Positions 1 to 10,116 of a DNA stretch of 64,000 nt are shown here, piece by piece (the first letter of the stretch is position 1; each line of letters starts with the position of its first letter). Origin of the DNA: Streptomyces sp. JH14 (lineage in GTDB: Bacteria > Actinomycetota > Actinomycetes > Streptomycetales > Streptomycetaceae); NCBI RefSeq assembly GCF_029428675.1, contig NZ_JAJNEL010000001.1, forward strand, positions 5,084,001 through 5,148,000. The letters are read 5' to 3'. Below the pieces are notes generated by a model. The model was not told the DNA's origin. It searched no databases and worked only from the letters and a program-made list of their open reading frames with translations. Made by a program: the position numbers and the translations under genes.

Positions 1-1998
<1,998 letters not shown>

Positions 1999-2195
1999 CG
2001 CCTTCCTGAACGGCCCTGGCACTGTGTCCTGCTCGGCTGCGCTCGACACTCCCAGCCTCCCGCGGCTCGTCCGGACCCGGCACCGAAGAGGAGCGCGCGG
2101 CGTCCCGGCCGCGGCTCCTCGAGTGTGGTCCTCCCTCTGTTCTGCCCAGGGCGGGGCCCGCACTCACGTTTCCCAGGGCCCGCCCCGATCGTTGG

Positions 2196-3425
2196 GTGGA
2201 CGTGAACCACAACGTGAAGAAGGCAGGGGCGACCCTGGCCACTGTGCTGACATGGGCAGGACTGCTCGCCGTACTGACCGTACTGACCGGCTGCACCGGC
2301 ACGGAATCATTCGTCAACGGGAAGCCGAGGTCGGTGCGGGGCGGGATCACGATCGTCCCGCGGGACGGCGCCAGGGACATCGGGGCGGACGCCCGGGTCG
2401 AGGTGAAGGTGCCCTCGGGGCGCCTGGAGAGCGTCAAGGTGACGCAGATCGAGGACGCACGCCGGCGGGACGTGCGGGGGAAGATCTCGCAGGACGGGCT
2501 CTCCTGGGCCCCGCACGCCGCCTCGCGGCGGCTCAGCCTTTCCGCCAAGTACACCGTCGACGTGGTGGCCCTGGACGGTGCCGGGCACCGCACGGCCCGG
2601 CACACCACCTTCACCACCGCGATCCCCGAGCACCGCTTCACCAGCTCCTTCACGCCGGACAAGCCGTCGATCGTCGGCACCGGCATGATCGTTTCCTTCC
2701 GCTTCGACCGCGAGATCAGGAACCGGGCGGCGGTGGAGCGGGCCATCCGGATCAGGTCCGTGCCGGCGGTCGCGGTGGTGGGGCACTGGTTCGGCGGCGG
2801 ACGGCTGGACTTCCGCCCGGCCGCCTACTGGAAGCCGGGTACCAAGGTCACCGTCGCGGCGGCGCTGCGTGATGTGCCGGGCGCGCCCCATGTGTACGGG
2901 ACCCAGCAGAAGACGGTCACGTTCACGGTGGGCCGCTCGCAGGTGTCCCGGGTCGACGTGGCCGAGCACACCATGGAGGTACGCCGCAACGGCCGGCTCG
3001 TGGACACGGTCCCGGTCACGGCGGGCGCCCCGGGCACGACCACGTACAACGGGAAGATGGTGGTCACCGAGATGCACGAGGTGACCCGGATGGACGGCCG
3101 GACCGTCGGTTTCGGCGGCGAGTACGACATCAAGGACGTCCCGCACGCCCTCCGTCTCACCGCATCCGGCACCTTCCTCCACGGGAACTACTGGGCGGGC
3201 CAGGGCGTCTTCGGCTCGGCCAACGTCAGCCACGGTTGTGTCGGGCTGCAGGATGTGAAGGGCGGCGGCGGGGACACCCCGGCCGGCCGGTTCTACGACC
3301 AGTCGCGCATCGGGGACGTGGTCGAGGTCGTCAACTCCGAGGACAAGAAGGTCGCTCCGGACAATGGTCTCGGTGGCTGGAATCTGAACTGGAGTCAGTG
3401 GAAGGCGGGCTCCGCGCTCCACTGA
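2196..3425 (+). CDS. L,D-transpeptidase lipoprotein (first of tandem pair)
   Basis: Forms 3-3 cross-links in peptidoglycan at the outer face of the membrane. The 409-residue product has a short basic N-terminus and hydrophobic core ending in the lipobox LTGC (Cys33), so it should be a lipoprotein. Two Ig-like modules follow (about residues 45-135 and 140-235), then a YkuD catalytic domain. The catalytic signature is His near 329 (LHGNYW) and SHGC with Cys348. The GTG start gives a plausible signal peptide; a second GTG lies two codons later. The downstream gene is a clear paralogue (VGHWFG, TTYNG and GFGGEYDIKDVPHA are shared), which points to tandem duplication. The architecture matches mycobacterial LdtMt2-type enzymes. 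Confidence 0.93.
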   Translation: MDVNHNVKKAGATLATVLTWAGLLAVLTVLTGCTGTESFVNGKPRSVRGGITIVPRDGARDIGADARVEVKVPSGRLESVKVTQIEDARRRDVRGKISQDGLSWAPHAASRRLSLSAKYTVDVVALDGAGHRTARHTTFTTAIPEHRFTSSFTPDKPSIVGTGMIVSFRFDREIRNRAAVERAIRIRSVPAVAVVGHWFGGGRLDFRPAAYWKPGTKVTVAAALRDVPGAPHVYGTQQKTVTFTVGRSQVSRVDVAEHTMEVRRNGRLVDTVPVTAGAPGTTTYNGKMVVTEMHEVTRMDGRTVGFGGEYDIKDVPHALRLTASGTFLHGNYWAGQGVFGSANVSHGCVGLQDVKGGGGDTPAGRFYDQSRIGDVVEVVNSEDKKVAPDNGLGGWNLNWSQWKAGSALH

Positions 3426-3442
3426 CCCGGAACGGTCCCACG

Positions 3443-3484
3443 GCGCCGGACCCGCACCCGGCCTCCGCGCCGGACCCGCACCCG
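3443..3484. repeat. 18-bp direct repeat pair after first L,D-transpeptidase gene
   Basis: GCGCCGGACCCGCACCCG occurs at 3443-3460 and again at 3467-3484, a 24-bp period. It lies just after the stop codon, outside any gene I can support. No function is evident; replication slippage is the simplest explanation. Confidence 0.6.
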
Positions 3485-3525
3485 AAACCCCCGCGCAGCG
3501 CTCCGCACCGCGTGTCATCTGGTGA

Positions 3526-3552
3526 TGTTCCGAGTCAACTTGGGACGGAACA
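3526..3552. promoter_or_regulatory. Inverted repeat TGTTCC-N15-GGAACA upstream of second L,D-transpeptidase
   Basis: Two perfect 6-bp arms lie about 140 bp before the TTG start of the second transpeptidase gene, in a non-coding stretch with lower GC than its surroundings. The arrangement resembles an operator for a dimeric regulator, or GGAAC could be the -35 of an ECF sigma promoter. No well-spaced -10 element was found, so the role is a guess. Confidence 0.25.
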
Positions 3553-3690
3553 GTGACATCCGAGGGGAGAACTCCACGCGGTCGGTGTGATTGTCTTTCG
3601 ATGAGCGCGCATGTGAGGCGCGCGGGGGTGGGAGCCTGCGGGCTCCCCGGGCCTTGGCGGGGCCAGGCCGTGTGAGGGGAGACGACCACT

Positions 3691-4944
3691 TTGAACGGGC
3701 AGCCGATATCGGGGACATCGGCCGAAACGAACAACAGACGGCGTGGTCGGGGGACCACGGGGCCGGCGGCCCTGGTACTGGGCGCGTTGCTGTTGCTGGT
3801 GACGGCGTGCGGTGGGGGAGACACCGGGACGGAGAACAAGGGCAAGCCCGGTGGCGGGAGCAGGAGCGCGGACACGACCGCCTCGCAGGCAGTGGTGACC
3901 ATCGCACCGAAGGACGGCGCGGACTCCGTCGCCACCAGCGGTGCGCTCAAGATCTCCGCCGAGCAGGGCAAGCTGACGACGGTCAAGGTCGCCGACCCCA
4001 AGGGCGTCGAGATCGAGGGCAAGCTCGCGGCGGACGGCACGAGCTGGGAGCCCGAGCAGCATCTGGCCGCGGCGACGAAGTACAGCGTGCACGCGGTCGC
4101 CGAGGACTCCAAGGGCCGTGAGTCGGCGAAGGACACCACGTTCACCACGCTGGTCCCGAAGAACACCTTCATCGGGCAGTACACGCCGGAGGACGGCTCC
4201 ACGGTCGGTGTCGGCATGCCGGTCTCGATCCACTTCACCCGTGGCATCACCGCTCCGGAAGCCGTCGAGAGCGCCATCGAGGTGACGGCGGAGCCGTCCG
4301 TCCCCGTCGAGGGACACTGGTTCGGCAACGACCGGCTGGACTTCCGTCCGGAGAAGTACTGGGCCGCGGGCACCAAGGTGACCGTGAAGCTGAACCTCGA
4401 CGGGGTCGAGGGCCGCCCGGGGGTCTACGGCAAGCAGGCCAAGACGATCTCCTTCACCATCGGCCGCAGCCAGGTCAGCACGGTCGACGCGGGTACGCAC
4501 CGGATGAAGGTCGTCCGCGACGGGAAGGAGATCAGGAACATCCCGATCTCCGCGGGCGCGCCGGCGACCACGACGTACAACGGACAGATGGTCATCAGCG
4601 AGAAGCTCCGGGTGACCCGGATGAACGGTGACACCGTCGGCTTCGGCGGCGAGTACGACATCAAGGACGTGCCGCACGCGATGCGCCTGTCCACGTCGGG
4701 CACGTTCATCCATGGCAACTACTGGGGCGGATCCGGCGTGTTCGGCTCGGTCAACACCAGCCACGGCTGCGTCGGTCTGCAGGACGTGCGCGGCGGCGGG
4801 AGCGGGTCGACCCCGGCGGCCTGGTTCTTCGCGAACTCGATCATCGGCGATGTCGTGATCGTGAAGCACTCCCAGGACAAGACGATCCAGCCGGACAACG
4901 GCCTCAACGGCTGGAACATGTCCTGGGCCGAGTGGACCAAGTAG
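3691..4944 (+). CDS. L,D-transpeptidase lipoprotein (second of tandem pair)
   Basis: A 417-residue paralogue of the upstream gene: signal peptide with twin-basic n-region (NNRRRGRG), lipobox VTAC with Cys40, two Ig-like modules, and a YkuD domain with LxHGNYW and SHGC (Cys360). It is expected to make or remodel 3-3 peptidoglycan cross-links on the cell surface. The TTG start at 3691 is favoured because GAGGGGA lies about 9 nt upstream and the signal peptide begins there. A 15-bp terminator follows at 4964-5004, so the pair is closed off from the hydratase gene. Confidence 0.93.
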   Translation: MNGQPISGTSAETNNRRRGRGTTGPAALVLGALLLLVTACGGGDTGTENKGKPGGGSRSADTTASQAVVTIAPKDGADSVATSGALKISAEQGKLTTVKVADPKGVEIEGKLAADGTSWEPEQHLAAATKYSVHAVAEDSKGRESAKDTTFTTLVPKNTFIGQYTPEDGSTVGVGMPVSIHFTRGITAPEAVESAIEVTAEPSVPVEGHWFGNDRLDFRPEKYWAAGTKVTVKLNLDGVEGRPGVYGKQAKTISFTIGRSQVSTVDAGTHRMKVVRDGKEIRNIPISAGAPATTTYNGQMVISEKLRVTRMNGDTVGFGGEYDIKDVPHAMRLSTSGTFIHGNYWGGSGVFGSVNTSHGCVGLQDVRGGGSGSTPAAWFFANSIIGDVVIVKHSQDKTIQPDNGLNGWNMSWAEWTK

Positions 4945-4963
4945 TCCGCGATGTGCGGTCCGA

Positions 4964-5004
4964 CAGCGGGCCCGGTGCTGTGACCAACGGCACCGGGCCC
5001 GCTG
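4964..5004 (+). terminator. Terminator hairpin after L,D-transpeptidase genes
   Basis: A perfect 15-bp inverted repeat (CAGCGGGCCCGGTGC and its complement) with an 11-nt loop, 20 nt after the stop codon. There is no T-run, which is usual for Streptomyces terminators. Confidence 0.8.
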
Positions 5005-5018
5005 CTGTTAGCGCCGGT

Positions 5019-5024
5019 TAACCT
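5019..5024 (+). promoter_or_regulatory. -10 hexamer TAACCT, leaderless start for enoyl-CoA hydratase
   Basis: TAACCT ends 7 nt before the ATG at 5032. Transcription starting 6-8 nt downstream would begin at or next to the ATG. No ribosome binding site is visible. Confidence 0.5.
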
Positions 5025-5031
5025 GCCTCCC

Positions 5032-5799
5032 ATGACCGTAACCCTCGAAGCAAGCGACGGCGTCGGCACCATCCGGCTGGACCGTCCGCCCATGAACGCC
5101 CTGGACGTCGCCATCCAGGACCGGCTGCGTGAACTCGCAGAGGAGGCGACCCGGCGCGACGATGTGCGCGCCGTCGTCCTCTACGGCGGTGAGAAGGTGT
5201 TCGCGGCAGGCGCGGACATCAAGGAGATGCAGGCCATGGACCACACGGCGATGGTCGTGCGGTCCAAGGCGCTGCAGGACTCCTTCACCGCCGTGGCCCG
5301 GATCCCCAAGCCCGTTGTCGCCGCAGTCACCGGCTATGCGCTCGGCGGCGGCTGCGAGCTGGCACTCTGCGCCGACTACCGGATCGCCGCCGACAACGCC
5401 AAGCTGGGCCAGCCCGAGATCCTGCTCGGCCTGATCCCCGGTGCGGGCGGCACCCAGCGACTGGCCCGGCTGGTCGGGCCGTCCAAGGCCAAGGACCTGA
5501 TCTTCACCGGCCGCCATGTGAAGGCCGAGGAGGCCCTGGCGATCGGCCTGGTGGACCGCGTGGTGCCGGCGGCCGAGGTGTACGAGCAGGCGCACGCCTG
5601 GGCCGCCCGGCTGGCCAAGGGGCCCGCCCTGGCGCTGCGCGCCGCGAAGGAGTCCGTCGACGCGGGACTGGAGACCGACCTCGACACCGGGCTCACGATC
5701 GAGCGGAACTGGTTCGCGGGCCTGTTCGCCACGGAGGACCGCGAGCGCGGAATGCGCAGCTTTGTGGAAGAGGGGCCGGGCAAGGCCAAGTTCCTCTGA
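5032..5799 (+). CDS. Enoyl-CoA hydratase/isomerase family protein
   Basis: A 255-residue crotonase-fold enzyme, most likely hydrating trans-2-enoyl-CoA in fatty acid beta-oxidation. The oxyanion-hole segments are present: AAGADIKEM near residue 60-68 and GYALGGGCELALCADYR near 102-118. Both catalytic glutamates of true hydratases are present (GCEL and GQPE), followed by the conserved GLIPGAGGTQRL. These residues favour a hydratase over a dehalogenase or other crotonase branch, but the acyl substrate cannot be read from the sequence. There is no ribosome binding site; the start looks leaderless. Confidence 0.92.
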   Translation: MTVTLEASDGVGTIRLDRPPMNALDVAIQDRLRELAEEATRRDDVRAVVLYGGEKVFAAGADIKEMQAMDHTAMVVRSKALQDSFTAVARIPKPVVAAVTGYALGGGCELALCADYRIAADNAKLGQPEILLGLIPGAGGTQRLARLVGPSKAKDLIFTGRHVKAEEALAIGLVDRVVPAAEVYEQAHAWAARLAKGPALALRAAKESVDAGLETDLDTGLTIERNWFAGLFATEDRERGMRSFVEEGPGKAKFL

Positions 5800-5852
5800 C
5801 CGAACGCCAGTTGGGCACAGGCGGTCGCGGATTCATCCGTGCGGGCGGATTA

Positions 5853-5883
5853 GCTGAGCCTTAAGACAACCTTAAGGCTCAGC
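5853..5883. terminator. 13-bp inverted repeat after enoyl-CoA hydratase gene
   Basis: GCTGAGCCTTAAG, loop ACAAC, and its perfect complement. The position 53 bp after the hydratase stop suits a terminator. The AT-rich TTAAG closing the stem is unusual here and would also suit a protein-binding palindrome. Confidence 0.6.
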
Positions 5884-6062
5884 GCTCCGGTGATCGGCGC
5901 AATCCCGTTCAGGCCGCCTGTACGCGCAGGTCGGAGGCGGTGTCGAGAGGTGCATTCTGCCACCGGCATATGCCTATCGACCGCTGAGGAAGGCCCGCTT
6001 GAGGGGTGGGGATTCCCGCGGAACGGCCCCGGAGTGCCCGTCGTGCGGCCATGATGGTGTGC

Positions 6063-6566
6063 ATGGCGGGCCTGGAGGGTGTGGAGCAGCCGCGACAGCG
6101 CAGCGGTGCGACTGCGGCGCGCTGGATGCCGGCTGTCGAGGACGAACAGGCGTTCAAAGCGCTCGAGTTGTTCGGGAATCCGGCGGAGGGCGAGGTCCGG
6201 CTGCCCTCCCGGCCGGAGTCCGCGGCGACAGCCCGGCGGCTCACTTCGTGCGTGGTGCTGCGCCAGTGGGCGCTTTCCCCGCAGACCGGCGAGCATGCCG
6301 TCCTGCTCGTCTCGGAACTCGTCGGCAATGCCGTGCGGCACACCGGTGCCCGGATTTTCGGACTGCGCATGCTGCGCCGTCGCGGCTGGATCCGGGTCGA
6401 GGTGCGCGACCCCTCGCGCGGGCTGCCGTGTCTCATGCCGGTCCAGGAGATGGACATCAGCGGCCGCGGTCTCTTCCTCGTCGACAAGCTCTCCGACCGG
6501 TGGGGGGTGGATCTGCTGCCGCGCGGCAAGACCACCTGGTTCGAGATGCGGGTCTCCGAACGCTGA
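6063..6566 (+). CDS. RsbW/SpoIIAB-like ATP-binding regulatory protein
   Basis: A small HATPase_c protein of the anti-sigma-factor serine kinase type, very abundant in Streptomyces. The N box (SELVGNAVRHT) and the G2 region (GRGLFLVDKLSDRWGV) are clear in the second half; the kinase domain occupies roughly residues 50-165 of 167. Such proteins phosphorylate or sequester anti-anti-sigma factors, or act as orphan ATP-binding regulators. No sigma factor or STAS partner is adjacent. The start is uncertain: ATG 6063 is favoured by CATGAT seven bases upstream (leaderless pattern); ATG 6051 and GTG 6006 are in-frame alternatives. Confidence 0.85.
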   Translation: MAGLEGVEQPRQRSGATAARWMPAVEDEQAFKALELFGNPAEGEVRLPSRPESAATARRLTSCVVLRQWALSPQTGEHAVLLVSELVGNAVRHTGARIFGLRMLRRRGWIRVEVRDPSRGLPCLMPVQEMDISGRGLFLVDKLSDRWGVDLLPRGKTTWFEMRVSER

Positions 6567-6597
6567 GCCGGTGCCCGCGGTCCTCCCCGTGGTGATG

Positions 6598-6646
6598 CAC
6601 GGAAGCCCCCGGTCTGCCGTTGTGTGGCGCTTCGGGGGCTTCCGTG
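6598..6646 (+). terminator. Terminator hairpin after HATPase gene
   Basis: A 14-bp perfect inverted repeat (CACGGAAGCCCCCG and complement) with a 21-nt loop, starting 32 nt after the stop codon. Confidence 0.8.
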
Positions 6647-6654
6647 TGGGGGCC

Positions 6655-6959
6655 GTGAAATGGGGGGGTGTATTCACGGCCGCGTAAGACGACCTGGCCC
6701 GGGTCAATGGGGGTCGTAGGACCGACTATGGCAGATGGGTGACCGTGAAGCCAAAGGTGTCAACCATCTGAAGTTACGCATATATGGACATTTCAATGGT
6801 GAATCACAGGTGCGATGAGTCACTCGCCTAGCAAAGTGTGAATGAATATGCAGCCAGAAGAGTGAATCGTTGATCATTTCCGTTACGGTGAACCGGCTGG
6901 CGGATGTCCGGGAGCCACCGTGGCGGTGATTGCTTCGCATGTGTCCGGCATTGCGCCCC
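6655..6959 (+). promoter_or_regulatory. AT-richer non-coding region with GTGAAT repeats
   Basis: About 300 bp without a supported gene, visibly lower in GC than its surroundings. GTGAAT occurs at 6799, 6838 and 6862, its complement ATTCAC at 6672, and the variants GTGAAA, GTGAAG and GTGAAC at 6655, 6745 and 6888. It lies directly upstream of the deacetylase/beta-propeller pair, so a regulatory region is the likely role. I do not recognise the regulator. Confidence 0.35.
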
Positions 6960-6965
6960 TACTGT
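6960..6965 (+). promoter_or_regulatory. -10 hexamer TACTGT before deacetylase-like gene
   Basis: TACTGT ends 7 nt before the ATG at 6973, the geometry expected for a leaderless mRNA. No ribosome binding site is visible at this start. Confidence 0.45.
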
Positions 6966-6972
6966 TCTGCTC

Positions 6973-7809
6973 ATGAACGCCTCCGAGATGCCGGTGCACC
7001 GCCGCAGCGCGCTGCGCGCGGGCACAGGGGCAGTCGTGGCCGGCACCCTCGCCGGCGGATGCACGGACGGGCGCGGCACCGCGGACACCGCAGGGAAGAC
7101 CCCGGCCGGAACGCCCACGGACGCCCCCGCGCACGCCGCCGGCAGGAGTTCCGCGAGCGCCCGGTCCCCGGTCCCGCACCCCGCGTCCGCCCCGCACCGC
7201 TACCCCGGGCAGCCGGTCCAGATCGACCATGGCCCGCGGGACCGTCCCCGCGTCGCCCTCACCTTCCACGGCCAGGGCGACCCCGCCATCGCCCGGAGCG
7301 TGCTCAGCGAGGTGGAGCGCGCCCACGCCCGGATCACCGTTCTCGCCGTCGGCAGCTGGCTCGACGAGCACCCCGAGATGGCCCGCCGGATCCTCGACGG
7401 GGGCCACGACCTCGGCAACCACACCCAGCGGCACATCGACATCTCGGCGATGGACGAGGCGGCGGCGTACGCGGAGATCACCGGCTGCGCGCAGCGGCTG
7501 CGCCGGCTCACCGGCTCCATCGGCACCTGGTTCCGCCCCTCGCGCACCCGGTCCGCCACCCCGCTCGTCCAGCGCCTCGCGCGCCGCGCGGGCTACCCGC
7601 ACGTCCTCTCGTACGACGTGGACTCCCTCGACTTCACGTCTCCCGGCGCCGCGGCCGTCACCCGCAAGGTCGCCGGGGAGATCCGCAACGGGTCGGTGGT
7701 GAGCCTGCACTTCGGCTATGCGGACACGGTCGCCGCGCTGCCTCTCCTCCTCACCGAAATCGACCGCCGCCGTCTGCGCGCGGTGACGACCACGGAGCTG
7801 CTGACCTGA
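6973..7809 (+). CDS. Polysaccharide deacetylase-family lipoprotein with altered catalytic motif
   Basis: A 278-residue exported protein. The n-region HRRSALRAGTGAVV suggests Tat-like or Sec export, and LAGGC looks like a lipobox. A Pro/Ala-rich linker leads to a NodB-fold domain (about residues 85-278). Motif 2 (GNHTQRH) keeps the two metal-binding His residues, and DVDSLDF and SLHF correspond to motifs 4 and 5. Motif 1, normally TFDDG, reads TFHGQG near residue 97-102, so both the catalytic-base Asp and the metal Asp are replaced. Activity may be lost or changed. I believe similar TFHG proteins exist in other streptomycetes. The stop overlaps the next start (TGATG), so the two genes are translationally coupled. 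Confidence 0.85.
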   Translation: MNASEMPVHRRSALRAGTGAVVAGTLAGGCTDGRGTADTAGKTPAGTPTDAPAHAAGRSSASARSPVPHPASAPHRYPGQPVQIDHGPRDRPRVALTFHGQGDPAIARSVLSEVERAHARITVLAVGSWLDEHPEMARRILDGGHDLGNHTQRHIDISAMDEAAAYAEITGCAQRLRRLTGSIGTWFRPSRTRSATPLVQRLARRAGYPHVLSYDVDSLDFTSPGAAAVTRKVAGEIRNGSVVSLHFGYADTVAALPLLLTEIDRRRLRAVTTTELLT

Positions 7810-9014
7810 TGCCTCCCTCCACCAAGCGCACCGCAGCCCTGCTCGCGGGCGTCCTCATCGCCGCACTCGCGGGCTGCGGCGCCCCGACCGGGAAGGGGAA
7901 CGAGGCGTCCGCGCCGCCGGTCGTGCCCAAGGTCGCCGCCCGTGCGAACGCCACCCCGCAGCACGTCGCCCCGCCCGTGCCGCCCGGACTCGCCGGGATG
8001 CCGCCGGTGCTCGACCCCACGGACGTGTACGCGGCCGACCGGCCAGGAAAGCTCTCACCGGTCGTCAGGAACTTCCCGGCGCGGGTGTACGTGCCCAACA
8101 CCAAATCCGACACCGTGTCGGTGATCGACCCCAGGACCTACAAGGTCATCGAAACCATCCCGGTCGGCCACCAGCCGCAGCACGTCGTCCCGTCCTGGGA
8201 CCTGAAGACGCTCTGGGTCAACAACGACCTGGGCGACAGCCTCACGGCCATCGATCCGGCGACCGGGAAGGCCGGCAGGACGGTCGCGGTCTCCGACCCG
8301 TACAACCTCTACTTCACGCCGAACGGCACATACGCCATCGTGATGGCCTCGATGGACCGGCAGCTGGTCTTCCGTGACGCGCACACGATGAAGACGGCCA
8401 AGACGGTTCCGGTCCACTGCGCGGGCGTCAACCACGCCGACTTCTCCATGGACGGCCGGTACTTCATCGTCTCCTGCGAGTTCTCCGGCGAACTCCTCAA
8501 GGTCGACACCGTGAGGATGAAGGTCGTCGCTCAGCAGAAGCTGCCGCTCAAGGGCGCGATGCCGCAGGACGTGAAGGTGTCGCCGGACGGCCGGACGTTC
8601 TACATCGCGGACATGGTCGCGAACGGCATGTGGGTGCTGAACGGGCAGAAGTTCACCACGCCCGAGCTGATGCCCACCGGCAAAGGGGCCCACGGGCTGT
8701 ACGTCAGCCGGGACTCCGGGGAGATGTACATCACCAACCGCGGTGAAGGCTCCGTCTCCGTCTTCGACTTCGCCAGGAACAAGCTGACGAAGAAGTGGCG
8801 CCTGCCGCACGGCGGCAGCCCCGACATGGGCGGCGTCTCGGCGGACGGCAAGGTGCTCTGGCTGTCCGGGCGCTACAACGCCGAGGTGTACGCGATCGAC
8901 ACGGCCACCGGCAAGCAGCTCGCCCGGATCCCGGTGGGCAGCGGCCCGCACGGACTCGCCGTCTACCCGCAGCCGGGCCGCTACTCGCTCGGCCACACCG
9001 GAGTCTTCCGCTGA
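7809..9014 (+). CDS. Secreted YVTN beta-propeller lipoprotein
   Basis: A 401-residue protein with a lipoprotein signal (lipobox LAGC, Cys23), a Pro/Ala-rich linker to about residue 95, then a seven-bladed-type beta-propeller. YVTN-type blade motifs are seen in VYVPNTKSDTVSVIDP, TLWVNNDLGDSLTAIDP and MYITNRGEGSVSVFDF. Such surface propellers usually bind ligands or proteins and have no assigned reaction. The ATG overlaps the stop of the deacetylase-like gene by one base, and both products are predicted cell-surface lipoproteins, so they probably work together on the envelope. Confidence 0.88.
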   Translation: MPPSTKRTAALLAGVLIAALAGCGAPTGKGNEASAPPVVPKVAARANATPQHVAPPVPPGLAGMPPVLDPTDVYAADRPGKLSPVVRNFPARVYVPNTKSDTVSVIDPRTYKVIETIPVGHQPQHVVPSWDLKTLWVNNDLGDSLTAIDPATGKAGRTVAVSDPYNLYFTPNGTYAIVMASMDRQLVFRDAHTMKTAKTVPVHCAGVNHADFSMDGRYFIVSCEFSGELLKVDTVRMKVVAQQKLPLKGAMPQDVKVSPDGRTFYIADMVANGMWVLNGQKFTTPELMPTGKGAHGLYVSRDSGEMYITNRGEGSVSVFDFARNKLTKKWRLPHGGSPDMGGVSADGKVLWLSGRYNAEVYAIDTATGKQLARIPVGSGPHGLAVYPQPGRYSLGHTGVFR

Positions 9015-9033
9015 CCCGTCGCGGGCCCGCCGC

Positions 9034-9672
9034 TCAGCCCGCGATCAGCAGGGCCTCCGAGCCCACCGGCCGGTAGCCCGCCGCCTGGAACGTCCGCACG
9101 CTGCGGGCGTTCCCCGGCGACTGCTGCGCCCACACCACCTCGTCCGGTACCAACTGCCGGGCCGCCCGCGCCAGGCGCTCCCCGAGCCGTCGGCCACGTG
9201 CCTCCTCGGCCACCTCGACCGCCGCCTCCCAGCGCCCGGCGACCCCACGGCCGAGGATCAGCACCCCGCCGTCGGCCGCCCAGACCCGCACCTCGTCGCG
9301 GTACTTCATCGCCCGGGCGACCCGGGGATGTTCCGGGTCCTCGATCTCCCGCAGCCCGATCTCAGGGGTGCCCGGCAGCGCGCCCGCGACCGTCAGCAGG
9401 TCGATGGTGTTCATGTGCCGGCCGGTGCGGGCCAGCAGTGCCCCCAGGAAGTGCGGGTTCATCGTCGCGGCCAGCGGATCGCCGGGGGTGGCGGCCAGCG
9501 CGGCCCGTACCCACGCCGGATCCTCGTCGGTGAACACCACCGAGTGGGCGGTGAGGGCCAGCACCCCGGCGTCCCGCGCGTTCGGCTGGGCCACCACCGT
9601 CGTACCCCCGTCGGGCGGCGGGAAGCGCCCGTGCGCCGCAGCGGTCAGGATCTGCGTCAGTGCGTCGGTCAT
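9034..9672 (-). CDS. GNAT-family N-acetyltransferase
   Basis: A 212-residue protein whose C-terminal half carries the GNAT fold: the acetyl-CoA loop lies around EEARGRRLGERLARAA (near residue 150-165) and a typical SPGNARSVRTFQAAGY helix-strand ends the domain. The N-terminal half has no recognisable motif. The substrate is unknown. The ATG at 9672 is preferred to the upstream in-frame start at 9726 because the product then begins where conservation would be expected. It is convergent with the beta-propeller gene, only 19 bp apart. Confidence 0.85.
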   Translation of the reverse strand: MTDALTQILTAAAHGRFPPPDGGTTVVAQPNARDAGVLALTAHSVVFTDEDPAWVRAALAATPGDPLAATMNPHFLGALLARTGRHMNTIDLLTVAGALPGTPEIGLREIEDPEHPRVARAMKYRDEVRVWAADGGVLILGRGVAGRWEAAVEVAEEARGRRLGERLARAARQLVPDEVVWAQQSPGNARSVRTFQAAGYRPVGSEALLIAG

Positions 9673-9813
9673 GAAGCGGTCCACTCCCCGGTCCCGGGCC
9701 CCGTCCGCCGTCCGCGGACACCCCACCCATGATCAGTGATGGCCGCCGCGATCGGCACCGGTCGCGCCCGTTAATCTGGCCCCGTCAGTTAGGCATCATG
9801 AAGGGGCGGAACA

Positions 9814-10029
9814 GTGGCGGACATCGAGTCGGCGCGCAAGGCATTCGAGCGGTTCGACCTGAACGGCGACGGGCTGATCTCGGCCGCCGAGTACAAGAGC
9901 GTGATGGCGCAGCTCGGTGACCCCTACGTCACCGAGCCGGTGGCCCAGGCCGTCATCAACTCCCACGACGGGAACGGCGACGGCCTGCTCACCTTCGACG
10001 AGTTCTGGACCGCCCAGAACAAGGGCTGA
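9814..10029 (+). CDS. cabD: EF-hand calcium-binding protein CabD
   Basis: A 71-residue protein consisting of two EF-hands. The loops DLNGDGLISAAE (residues about 16-27) and DGNGDGLLTFDE (about 52-63) carry Asp/Asn at positions 1, 3 and 5 and Glu at position 12. It matches the Streptomyces CabD protein (SCO5464 in S. coelicolor, from memory), a small intracellular Ca2+ sensor or buffer linked to development. The GTG start has AAGGGGCGG upstream at good spacing. A hairpin terminator separates it from the convergent terpene cyclase gene. Confidence 0.92.
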   Translation: MADIESARKAFERFDLNGDGLISAAEYKSVMAQLGDPYVTEPVAQAVINSHDGNGDGLLTFDEFWTAQNKG

Positions 10030-10034
10030 TCTAC

Positions 10035-10072
10035 GGAAGGCCCACCGGCCGTGGCCGGCCGGGGGGCCTTCC
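10035..10072. terminator. Bidirectional terminator between cabD and terpene cyclase
   Basis: GGAAGGCCC pairs with GGGCCTTCC, with further GGCC pairing inside. It sits between two convergent genes and can serve both. Confidence 0.75.
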
Positions 10073-10116
10073 CGGATCAGGCGGAACCAGGCCGGATCCG
10101 CCCCCCGGCCGGCGGG

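Noticed and set aside
3569..3596. ECF sigma (SigE-like) promoter before the second L,D-transpeptidase
   Set aside because: GAAC and GTCT elements are present, but the spacing of about 20 nt is too long for the expected 16-17.
2307..4376. Long minus-strand open frame across both L,D-transpeptidase genes
   Set aside because: Shadow of GC-rich coding DNA; it crosses two real genes and their intergenic gap and has no recognisable motif.
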